From Hydrocarboniphaga effusa AP103 (GTDB lineage Bacteria > Pseudomonadota > Gammaproteobacteria > Nevskiales > Nevskiaceae), in NCBI RefSeq assembly GCF_000271305.1, contig NZ_AKGD01000003.1:248001-312000 (forward strand): a stretch of DNA of 64,000 bases, written 5' to 3'. Every line of letters starts with the position of its first letter. Positions within the stretch are counted from its first letter, which is position 1. The notes under the pieces are model-generated. The model was not told where the DNA came from. It ran no database searches and was given only the letters and a program-made list of their open reading frames with translations. Shown here in pieces: positions 38,094-45,571 of the stretch. The translations under genes and the position numbers were made by a program.

Positions 38094-39677
38094 TCAATAC
38101 TCGAAGCGCTCGCCCGGCAAGGCCGGCGTCGTCGGCGGAAGCTTGCGGACCTGCGAGAGCTGCTCGTAGGCGTAGGCGAGCTTGAACAGCGTCGGCTCGC
38201 TCCACGGCCGGCCGAGAAACTCGATCGCGATCGGGCCGTTTTCCTTCTTCGTGTAGCCCGCCGGCACCAGCACCGCAGGCAGGCCGGTGACCGAGCTGAA
38301 CGGATTGTCCTGGCCGTTGTTCGGCGAGAAGCCGGTTTCGATGTGGCGCGTCGCCGGCAGCGACTTGAACGGATGCACGAGCGCATCGAGCCGATACTGT
38401 TCCATCAGCTCGATCGCGAGCCGCTTGAGCATCTCCTGCGAATCGCGGCGCGCGAGAAACTCGGGCTGGTGCGTGAGCGAGTTGAACTCGCGGTAGGCCT
38501 TGACGATGCTCGGCTTGACCAGATCACCGCCCTTGGCGATGAGCTCGTCCATGTTGTGAATCACCGCGTCCGGACCAAGGCGGCGAAAGTACAGGTCGTA
38601 CGAAAACTGTGCCTCGTAGTAGTTGGTGCGGGTCTCGTCGAGCAGCGGAAACAGATCGAGCCCGGTGGACACCGGATCGATGATGGTCGCGCCCGCGGCT
38701 TTCATCTGCGCGATCGCGGCCTCGATCATCGCGATGCCTTCCGCATGCTTTTCGCCCTTGCGGAACAGATCGCGAAACACGCCGATGCGCGCACCGCGCA
38801 GGCTGTCCTTCAACAAGCCCTGCGTGTACGAAGCCTTCGGCATGCGGCCCGGCGCATCGAGCGTGAGCAGGTCTTCGGCGTCGAAGCCGGCGACGACGTC
38901 GGTCATCGCGGCGACGTCGTAGACCGAGCGCGCCATCGGCCCGGCGCGCTCCTGCGTGAACGAGGTCATCACCTGTCCCGCACGCGGAATCAGGCCGCGT
39001 GTCGGCGCCAGCCCGACGAGGCTGTTGTTCGAGGTCGGATTGCGGATCGAAACACCGGTCTCCGAACCCAGGCCGATCTGCGCGAAGGCGGCGGCGAGCG
39101 CGGCGCCGGTGCCTCCGCTCGAATAGCCCGGAATCAGATCGAGGTTGTACGGGTTCGAAGTGCGCCCGAGCACGGTGCTCTGGTCGCCGGCTTTCGGAAC
39201 GCCGAACCAGTCGCTCATGTTGACCTTGGCGAGGATCACCGCGCCCGCGTCGCGCAGGCGCTTGACCACGGTCGCATCGAGGATCGGCCGCGAGTTCTTG
39301 AGCGGCAGGAAGCCGGCCGACGTCGGCATGTCGCGCGTGTCGTACAGATCCTTGAGCACCACGGGCACGCCGTGCAGCGGCGAGCGTGGCCCCTTGGCCT
39401 TGCGCTCGGCATCGAGCTCGCGCGCGATCTTGACGGCATCCGGCTGCAGCGTGATCACCGCGTTGATCTTCGGCCCGCGCTTGTCGTAGGCCTCGATGCG
39501 CGCCAGATACAGCTGCGTGAGTTTTTCGGAGCTCAAGGCGCCCGCGTCCATCGCCGCATTGATGTCGGCGATGGTCGCGGTCTGCAGGTCGAACGTCGTG
39601 GCCTGGGCGAACTGAGGCCCAGCCAGACCCCACATCAGCGCGGCGGCCGCGCCGATGGCTTTCTTGGAAAGGCGCAT
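38094..39677 (-). CDS. Exported amidase-signature hydrolase, last gene of the TonB operon (Ami7)
   Basis: Protein of 527 residues. Signal peptide at about 1-26 (AAAALMWGLAGPQFAQA), then TTFDLQTATIADINAAM. Catalytic Lys in VVLKDLYDTRDMPTS, cis-Ser loop GYSSGGTGAALAA, nucleophile Ser in SETGVSIRNPTS; the usual TGGS is TGVS here. It begins only three bases after the TPR gene, so it is the last member of the operon that encodes the TonB receptor and energy-transducing proteins. This directly links amide hydrolysis with TonB-dependent import. The substrate is unknown. Confidence 0.9.
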   Translation of the reverse strand: MRLSKKAIGAAAALMWGLAGPQFAQATTFDLQTATIADINAAMDAGALSSEKLTQLYLARIEAYDKRGPKINAVITLQPDAVKIARELDAERKAKGPRSPLHGVPVVLKDLYDTRDMPTSAGFLPLKNSRPILDATVVKRLRDAGAVILAKVNMSDWFGVPKAGDQSTVLGRTSNPYNLDLIPGYSSGGTGAALAAAFAQIGLGSETGVSIRNPTSNNSLVGLAPTRGLIPRAGQVMTSFTQERAGPMARSVYDVAAMTDVVAGFDAEDLLTLDAPGRMPKASYTQGLLKDSLRGARIGVFRDLFRKGEKHAEGIAMIEAAIAQMKAAGATIIDPVSTGLDLFPLLDETRTNYYEAQFSYDLYFRRLGPDAVIHNMDELIAKGGDLVKPSIVKAYREFNSLTHQPEFLARRDSQEMLKRLAIELMEQYRLDALVHPFKSLPATRHIETGFSPNNGQDNPFSSVTGLPAVLVPAGYTKKENGPIAIEFLGRPWSEPTLFKLAYAYEQLSQVRKLPPTTPALPGERFEY

Positions 39678-39680
39678 GGC

Positions 39681-41114
39681 TCAGTTCGGCGAGAGCGACG
39701 CGGTCTGGCTCTGCTGGGCCGCGAGTTCGGCGGACAGGCTCTGCATCCAGTCACCGGCCTGGCGCCGGGCCTCGTCGTACTTCTGCGCCTGCTGCAGATC
39801 GCCGATCGCCGAACGCAGATCGTTCATGCGGTAATCGGCCAGGGCGACGCGAAACCAGACATCGCCCGGCTTCTTGAGCCCGCCTTTCTGCAGCGCGAGC
39901 TGCAGCATCTCCTTGGACTCCTTCCAGCGCTCCTGCTCGCCATACATGGCGCCGAGCTTGAAGTAATACTCGCCCTTGTCGGCCACGCTGGCGACCTTTT
40001 TCAGCGCAAGCTCGGCCTTCTCGGATTCGCGTGCGTTGATCCAGGCGTTGGCGATGGATTCGAGCGTCTTTTCGTCCTCCTGCACCTTGCCTTGCGCCAG
40101 CGCGTTCTCGAGCAGCTGGCCACCTTTCATCGGAACGTCGATCACCATGTAGATGTTGTACAGATTCATGAGGTCGGCCGGTCGCTGCAGAAAGCCCTGG
40201 CGTTCGGCCAGCGCCATCACCGCGAGCGATTGATCCTTGTCGTCCATTTCGAGCAGCACGCCCGACAACTGCTTCCAGTAGTCGGCCTTGTCGGGCTGCA
40301 TGGCGATCAGCTCGAGCAGGGTTTCCGCCGCGGCCTGGTATTGCCTGAGTTCGTACTGCACGCCGAGCTTGAACTGTATCCAGTTCTCGCGCGGCTTCTT
40401 GCTCTGCGCGAGCGCGGTTTCGACTTCGGGCAGCGCCTGGTCGTAGAGCTTGCGCTCGGTCAGTGCGCTGGCGAGGAACATGTGCGCCTCGGGCGTCGGC
40501 ACCGTGCAGCTCTGGGCCATGTACCGCTTGAGCGCGGCGATGCCCTTGTCGTGGTCGCCACCCGCCACGTAGAGCTGCCCGATATTGAACGTCAGCTGGT
40601 CGCTCTGGTTCTGCGGCAGCACGTCGAACGCGAGCGCGTTCTCGAACGCATGCGCCGCTTCCAGGAACTGCTGCTTGTCGCTGTAGGCGACGCCGAGGTT
40701 GTACTGCACGCTGGCCTTGTCGAACGGCTGGCCACGCGTCTCGAAGGGCTTGAGCTTGGCGATCGCCTCGTCGGGCTGCTTCTGCGCCACCAGTTCGCTC
40801 GCGCGGCGGATGGCATCGGAGGTGGCTTCGCCGAGCGTTCCGGATGCCTGCCGCGGCGCAAGGCACTCCGGGCGGTTGGCGATCTGCGGTGCGGTCGCGG
40901 CGCTCTCGGCGGCCTTGGCTGCCTGCGCGGCCTTGGCGGCTCGTGCGGCGGCCTGGCGCGCCTTCAACGCCTCGATCTTCGCCGCCTCCGAGCCCGCGGG
41001 CACCGGTTTTTTGGCCTCCTCCGCCGCGGTCGCCTGCATCGCGAACATCGAGACGGCGAGTGTGGCGACGCGGCACAACCGCCACTTCGAAAGATGATTG
41101 CCGTGGGAAGTCAT
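39681..41114 (-). CDS. TPR protein of the TonB system
   Basis: Protein of 477 residues. A signal sequence (LAVSMFAMQATA) is followed by an Ala/Lys-rich helical stretch (about 35-72), then at least six TPR-type helix pairs such as VQYNLGVAYSDKQQFLEAAH, KLGVQYELRQYQAAAETLLE and WFRVALADYRMNDLRSAIGD. A periplasmic TPR protein is a regular companion of TonB2-type clusters in marine gammaproteobacteria and probably assists assembly or coupling of the complex. It lies 28 bases after tonB and three bases before Ami7. Confidence 0.8.
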   Translation of the reverse strand: MTSHGNHLSKWRLCRVATLAVSMFAMQATAAEEAKKPVPAGSEAAKIEALKARQAAARAAKAAQAAKAAESAATAPQIANRPECLAPRQASGTLGEATSDAIRRASELVAQKQPDEAIAKLKPFETRGQPFDKASVQYNLGVAYSDKQQFLEAAHAFENALAFDVLPQNQSDQLTFNIGQLYVAGGDHDKGIAALKRYMAQSCTVPTPEAHMFLASALTERKLYDQALPEVETALAQSKKPRENWIQFKLGVQYELRQYQAAAETLLELIAMQPDKADYWKQLSGVLLEMDDKDQSLAVMALAERQGFLQRPADLMNLYNIYMVIDVPMKGGQLLENALAQGKVQEDEKTLESIANAWINARESEKAELALKKVASVADKGEYYFKLGAMYGEQERWKESKEMLQLALQKGGLKKPGDVWFRVALADYRMNDLRSAIGDLQQAQKYDEARRQAGDWMQSLSAELAAQQSQTASLSPN

Positions 41115-41142
41115 CGGCTGCTCCGTGCGCGTTTGATGGCGC

Positions 41143-41841
41143 TCACTTGTTGATGGTGAATTCGATCTTCTGCACGCCGCGCTGCTCGACGGCCTTGCCG
41201 TCGACGGTCTTGGGCTTGAAGCGCCACTTGAGAACCGCCGTCACCGCGGAAGCGTCGAACAGGCCCTTGGGCTTGGCATCGACGACCTTGGCCGAGCGCA
41301 CCGAACCATCGGGCGCGACGAGCAGATCGAGCTTCACGTAGCCCTCGATGCGATTGCGTCGCGCATCCTGCGGATACGCCGGGTTCACGCGCTGCAGCGG
41401 CACCAGTTCGCTGTCGAAGCCGCCGCTGGCCACGCCGCCACCACCGCCGCTGCCCGCGGACAGATCGAGGCTGCCGGGCACGGTGATCGCCGGGCCATCG
41501 CTGGCCGCTTCGGTGGCCACCGTCATCTTCGAAGCCGGTGGCGGCGCCTTCGGCGGTGGAGGCGGCGGCGGCTTGCGGCGCTCGTTCGGCGTGACCTGCG
41601 AATCGCGCTTGAGCCGCACGAAGTCGATCGTCGGCAAGGTTTCGGGCTTCTTCGCGCCGTGGCCCGAGACGGTGATCAGCGCGTGCATGCCGATGAACAT
41701 GCCGAGCGAGAGGGCGAGCGAGGCGGCGAGCGCGGGCACCCAGCCCCGCGGCCGGCGCACGTCCTTCGAGCGCAGCATTTCGGCGAAAGTCATCGGCCGC
41801 GTCGGAACCAGCAGATGCTCGCTGTTGAGTTGCAGAGCCAT
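41143..41841 (-). CDS. tonB: TonB energy transducer
   Basis: Protein of 232 residues. One membrane anchor (WVPALAASLALSLGMFIGMH, about 34-53), a proline-rich periplasmic section with eight prolines near PPPPPPKAPPP (about 91-101), a glycine-rich linker and the TonB C-terminal domain (VNPAYPQDARRNRIEGYVKL and AVLKWRFKPKTVDG). It transfers proton-motive energy to outer-membrane receptors. It is encoded after exbB and two exbD genes in the same operon, with a 60-base gap. Confidence 0.93.
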   Translation of the reverse strand: MALQLNSEHLLVPTRPMTFAEMLRSKDVRRPRGWVPALAASLALSLGMFIGMHALITVSGHGAKKPETLPTIDFVRLKRDSQVTPNERRKPPPPPPPKAPPPASKMTVATEAASDGPAITVPGSLDLSAGSGGGGGVASGGFDSELVPLQRVNPAYPQDARRNRIEGYVKLDLLVAPDGSVRSAKVVDAKPKGLFDASAVTAVLKWRFKPKTVDGKAVEQRGVQKIEFTINK

Positions 41842-41901
41842 GAGTGAGTGAACTCGTCGGAGAAAATCGTCAGGAGGGGAAAGTGCGATGCCGGCTTGCG
41901 A

Positions 41902-42315
41902 TCAGCCCGGTGGCGGCGCGGCGGCGATCGACACTTCGGCGACGCCGCCGAGCTTGACCTGGTCCATCACCTTGGTCAGCACGCCGGTCTTGGACTCGCG
42001 GTCGGCGATGATCACCACGGTGTCTTCGGGACGCTCGATGTGCAGGCGTTCGATCGCGCTGCGGACATCGCGCACGTCGACCTTCTGCTTGTCCATCCAG
42101 ACGTCGCCGTTGGGACGCACGGCGATCAGGATGTTGCCGTTCTCCTTGCTCTCGGCGGTCAGCGCCTCGGGACGCGTCACCGTGACGCCGGACTCCTTCA
42201 CGAAGGAGGTCGTGATGATGAAGAAGATCAGCAGGTTGAGGACGAAGTCGAGCATCGGCGCGAGATCGATGCCGGTGTCTTCGCTTTCCTCGATGCTGTG
42301 TCGATGCGAACGCAT
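41902..42315 (-). CDS. exbD: ExbD-type proton channel protein, second copy
   Basis: Protein of 137 residues. Single membrane segment with the proton-carrying Asp in LAPMLDFVLNLLIFFIITTS (Asp25), then a periplasmic domain with VWMDKQKVDVRDVRSAIERL and a short Pro tail. The start at 42315 is preceded by a short gap of 29 bases after the first exbD. It is a close paralogue of the gene at 42345. Two ExbD subunits in one system could form a mixed dimer in the channel. Confidence 0.93.
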   Translation of the reverse strand: MRSHRHSIEESEDTGIDLAPMLDFVLNLLIFFIITTSFVKESGVTVTRPEALTAESKENGNILIAVRPNGDVWMDKQKVDVRDVRSAIERLHIERPEDTVVIIADRESKTGVLTKVMDQVKLGGVAEVSIAAAPPPG

Positions 42316-42344
42316 GTCGGTTTCCTTGAAGTCGGGCGAGCAGG

Positions 42345-42767
42345 TCAGGTCGAGCTTTCGCCCGGTGCGATCGAGACGGCCATCACGCCGCCCTGGCGCA
42401 CCTGGTCGATCACCGAAACCAGGATGCCGGTCGGCGCACCGCTTTCGGTGACCACCACCACCGCGTCTTCGGGGCGCTGCGCATGCAGGCGCTCGATGGC
42501 GGCGCGGACGCTGCGTTCGTCCGTGAGCTTCTTGTCGACGACGATGTCGCCGGCATCGTTGATGACGATGACGATGCTGCTCGACTCCTTCTTCTCGGTG
42601 CTCGACGAAGCATTGGGCCGGCTTACGGTGATGCCGACTTCCTTCATGAACACCGCGGTGATGATGAAGAAGATCAAGAGGTTCAGGACGAAGTCGAGCA
42701 TCGGCGCGAGATCGATGCCGGTCTCCTCGACGTTGGCTTCCGACATGCGGCGGTTGCGCAGGCGCAT
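42345..42767 (-). CDS. exbD: ExbD-type proton channel protein, first copy
   Basis: Protein of 140 residues, or 133 if translation starts at the internal Met at 42746. Membrane segment LAPMLDFVLNLLIFFIITAVF with the proton-carrying Asp, then a periplasmic domain with IVVDKKLTDERSVRAAIERL. It starts 39 bases after exbB. It works with ExbB and TonB in the inner membrane. Confidence 0.93.
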   Translation of the reverse strand: MRLRNRRMSEANVEETGIDLAPMLDFVLNLLIFFIITAVFMKEVGITVSRPNASSSTEKKESSSIVIVINDAGDIVVDKKLTDERSVRAAIERLHAQRPEDAVVVVTESGAPTGILVSVIDQVRQGGVMAVSIAPGESST

Positions 42768-42806
42768 AAAAGGCTTCCCGTGGTGTCAGCTGAGATGGGG
42801 GCGGGT

Positions 42807-43331
42807 TCAGAACAGGAACTTGTCGGCGAGACGCTCGGTCTCGTGACGGATGCGGCGGCGGAAGTAGTACACCGGGTAGAGGCCCGAGATGCTCACGGCC
42901 AGGCCCGTCAGCGTGCAGATCATCGCCTCGGACACGCCGTTGGCCATTGAGCGCGCATCCGCAGAGCCACGTGCGGCCATCGCGTCGAACACCGCGAGCA
43001 TGCCCGACACGGTGCCGAGCAAGCCGAGCAGCGGACTCATCGGAACCAGCACGCGCAGCAGCTGGATGTTCGCGTTCATGCCGGCGTTGAGCGTCGAGAT
43101 CATCGCCTTGCGGATCTGGTGCGCACTCCAGCTGTGACGCTCGGGGCGGGCGTTCCACTCCCGCAGCAGGCGATTCGCCTGCCGCGGGAGCACGCCGGTG
43201 AAGAACCAGAAGCGCTCGATCACGATCGCCCACATCAATACGCAGGCGCCGAAGATCCACAACACCACCGGGCCGCCGAGCGCACGCATCTCGCTCATGA
43301 TGTGCAGCGGCATCGCGAGCGTCTCAAGCAT
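42807..43331 (-). CDS. exbB: ExbB-type proton channel protein
   Basis: Protein of 174 residues in the MotA/TolQ/ExbB superfamily. First membrane segment VVLWIFGACVLMWAIVIERF (about 21-40), and the C-terminal pair with the signature LVPMSPLLGLLGTVSGMLAVF and EAMICTLTGLAVSISGLYPV. It forms the pentameric scaffold of the TonB motor. Its ATG lies inside the end of the upstream MotA/TolQ/ExbB gene (8-base overlap), so the two are coupled. The system therefore has two different members of this family, as in TonB2 clusters with TtpC. Confidence 0.93.
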   Translation of the reverse strand: MLETLAMPLHIMSEMRALGGPVVLWIFGACVLMWAIVIERFWFFTGVLPRQANRLLREWNARPERHSWSAHQIRKAMISTLNAGMNANIQLLRVLVPMSPLLGLLGTVSGMLAVFDAMAARGSADARSMANGVSEAMICTLTGLAVSISGLYPVYYFRRRIRHETERLADKFLF

Positions 43332-44736
43332 GGCGGGTGGCCTCGAGACGGCCGGCCAGCAGACCGGTGCTCTGCTCGTCGAGAATCTGCAGGATCGACT
43401 TGGAGATCGACGACAGCCAGGCGTGGGCGAACAGCAGCGGAATCGCGATGCCCAGGCCCAGCACCGTCGCGATCATCGCCTGCGAGATACCGGCGGCCAT
43501 CAGCTTGGGATCGGACGATCCGGATTCGGTGATCGACTGGAAGGTCACGATCATGCCGACCACGGTGCCGATCAGGCCGAGCAGCGGACCGGCCGCGACC
43601 GCGAGCTTGATGAAGGACTGGAAGCGTTCGAGCGCCGGCACTTCCTTGAGCACCGCTTCGGAGATGCGCAGCTCGACGATCTCGGCGTCCTCTTCGAGCT
43701 TGGCGTGGTTGCCCTGGAAGGTCGACAGCACGCGGCCGAGCGGATTGTCGGTGCGCGGCACTTCGATCGAGGTGAGCTGCTTGCGGACCTTGGAGCGGGT
43801 GATCAGCAGATGCACGAACTGGAAGAGCGCGAGCAGGGCCCCGATGACGCCGACCGCGATGATCACGTAGCCGACCGCTTCGCCATGATCGATGCGTTCC
43901 TTGAGGTTCGGGCGCTGTGAATAGATCGACAGCAGCACGCCGCGCGTCGGGTCGATGCTGGTCTTCACGTAGCCGGAGCGCGAGCTTTCGAGGCGCTTGG
44001 CGGCATCTTCGAACTTTGGCCCGGGTTGGCGTGCCATCGCGGCGAGCTGGCCCTGGCTCGGCAGATACTGCAGGTACTGGCCGTCCGAAACCGCCGTGAA
44101 CGGTCCGACCCGCGTCACGGTGGCATCGACCGAGTCACCATTGGGCTTGACGATCTTGGTCTTGAACTTCACCACCTTGCCGCTCTCGGTCATCTCGCGC
44201 TGCAGCTCGAACCAGAAGCGCTCGAGCACCTGCGTCGACGGCAGCTCCTTGGTCTGCGCGAGGTTGACGATGAAGTCCGATCGCCCCGGAAACTGCGCGC
44301 TGATGATCGAAGAATTCACCACCGAAGAGAAATCGTTGGCGACCTGGCGCACGACACCGAACAGTTCGCCGAGATTGCCCGAGCGTGATTCGAGCGAAGC
44401 GCTCGCTTCGGTGATGGCCTTCTCGTTGACATCGAAGCTCGTGGTCAGGCCCGCGCCGCGCTTCTGCTCGTTGGCAAGGCGGGCCTTGGCTTCGGCGAGC
44501 AGCGCAGCCTGGTTGTCGAGTTCGCGTTTGAAGCGCGCTTCGCGCTCGGCATTGGCCGCCGCTTCGGCGGAGCGCGCCGATTCGGTCTCGGCGAGCAGTT
44601 CGTCGAGGTTCTTCGGGTCGGCCGCGGTGGCGAAGCCACTCGCGCTGGCGAAGCTCAGCGCGAGAACGGCACAGGCCAGCAGCTGGCCCAGCGCGGAATG
44701 TTGAGGTTTCTTCGGGCTATCCATCGAGGGTTTCAT
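43324..44736 (-). CDS. MotA/TolQ/ExbB protein with periplasmic coiled coil (TtpC-like)
   Basis: Protein of 470 residues. A signal sequence (LLACAVLALSFASASGFATA) is followed by a coiled coil (about 40-130, NAEREARFKRELDNQAALLA), a periplasmic domain to about residue 285, and the C-terminal membrane part with VGYVIIAVGVIGALLALFQF, GPLLGLIGTVVGMIV and AMIATVLGLGIAIPLLFAHA. This layout is that of TtpC, the extra component of TonB2 systems in Vibrio. It shares one base with the DUF3450 stop (TAATG) and overlaps exbB at its end. It may reach through the periplasm and stabilise TonB. Confidence 0.88.
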   Translation of the reverse strand: MKPSMDSPKKPQHSALGQLLACAVLALSFASASGFATAADPKNLDELLAETESARSAEAAANAEREARFKRELDNQAALLAEAKARLANEQKRGAGLTTSFDVNEKAITEASASLESRSGNLGELFGVVRQVANDFSSVVNSSIISAQFPGRSDFIVNLAQTKELPSTQVLERFWFELQREMTESGKVVKFKTKIVKPNGDSVDATVTRVGPFTAVSDGQYLQYLPSQGQLAAMARQPGPKFEDAAKRLESSRSGYVKTSIDPTRGVLLSIYSQRPNLKERIDHGEAVGYVIIAVGVIGALLALFQFVHLLITRSKVRKQLTSIEVPRTDNPLGRVLSTFQGNHAKLEEDAEIVELRISEAVLKEVPALERFQSFIKLAVAAGPLLGLIGTVVGMIVTFQSITESGSSDPKLMAAGISQAMIATVLGLGIAIPLLFAHAWLSSISKSILQILDEQSTGLLAGRLEATRHA

Positions 44737-45521
44737 TACTTGGCCTCCATCGGAGAGGAAACGGCGACGGTGACGAAATCGGGTGCGGCCTGCTTCTTGG
44801 CGACCTTGATCGCGGCCTTGATTTCTTCGCGGAACGAGTTGTCGGAAACGAACTTCTTGGCGCTGGCATCCCAGTAGCCGGTCTCCATGCCGTCGAGCGT
44901 CTGGTACAGCAGCGAGACGCGTCCGGCGCGCAGGAAATCGACGGTCTTGTCGCCGACCTTGCCCGCGTACGACTCGAGCGTGCGGCCATACTCCATCTCG
45001 ATCTGATAAGCCTCGACGATGCGGCGGTACTTCTCGGACAATGAAACGTCGGCGCGGGCCATCATGTCCTTGAGTCCCTTGATGCGCTTGGTGCGCTCTT
45101 CGGGAAGGAACGGCATGTCGAGCGAGACGAACTTCTCGAGCGTGGCCACCATGCGCGTGAGCATCGGCAGCACCTGATGCGCGGTGGTGTCGATCTCGCC
45201 GAGCTGCAGGTTGATCGCGTCGATCTCCTGCTGCTGCGAACCGACCTGCACGGCGAGCTGATCGTTGTAGGCCTTGAGCGTGTCGTACTCGGCGAGCGCC
45301 TGCCGGTACTCGGCGAGCATGCTGCCGGTCTGGTCGTCCATCCTGGCGACGTTCGACTGCGAGCTGCGCGCAGCCTGCACGGTCTTGGTCTGCTCGCCGA
45401 TGACCGCCGTGACCTGCGCTTTCTCGGCGGCTCCGGCGGTGGTGGAGACAAGGGTGGGAATCGCCAGAGCGGCCGAGGCGGCCACGATCAGGCAAAGACG
45501 GAATCTGCGTGGGTCGGACAT
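44736..45521 (-). CDS. DUF3450-type periplasmic protein of the TonB system
   Basis: Protein of 261 residues. A signal peptide (LCLIVAASAALAIPTLVSTTAGA) is followed by a long coiled coil at about 35-110 and helices with LPEERTKRIKGLKDMMARAD and VEAYQIEMEYGRTLESYAG, then a small C-terminal part with VSLLYQTLDGMETGYWD. The family is found next to TtpC/ExbB/ExbD/TonB genes; its exact role is not known. The start at 45521 has an AGGAG site eight or nine bases upstream. It is 50 bases behind the TonB receptor gene and should share its transcript. Confidence 0.85.
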   Translation of the reverse strand: MSDPRRFRLCLIVAASAALAIPTLVSTTAGAAEKAQVTAVIGEQTKTVQAARSSQSNVARMDDQTGSMLAEYRQALAEYDTLKAYNDQLAVQVGSQQQEIDAINLQLGEIDTTAHQVLPMLTRMVATLEKFVSLDMPFLPEERTKRIKGLKDMMARADVSLSEKYRRIVEAYQIEMEYGRTLESYAGKVGDKTVDFLRAGRVSLLYQTLDGMETGYWDASAKKFVSDNSFREEIKAAIKVAKKQAAPDFVTVAVSSPMEAK

Positions 45522-45571
45522 GAATCTTTCGCTCCTAGAATGAAATCTCTCAACCATTCGATGCCGCCTCA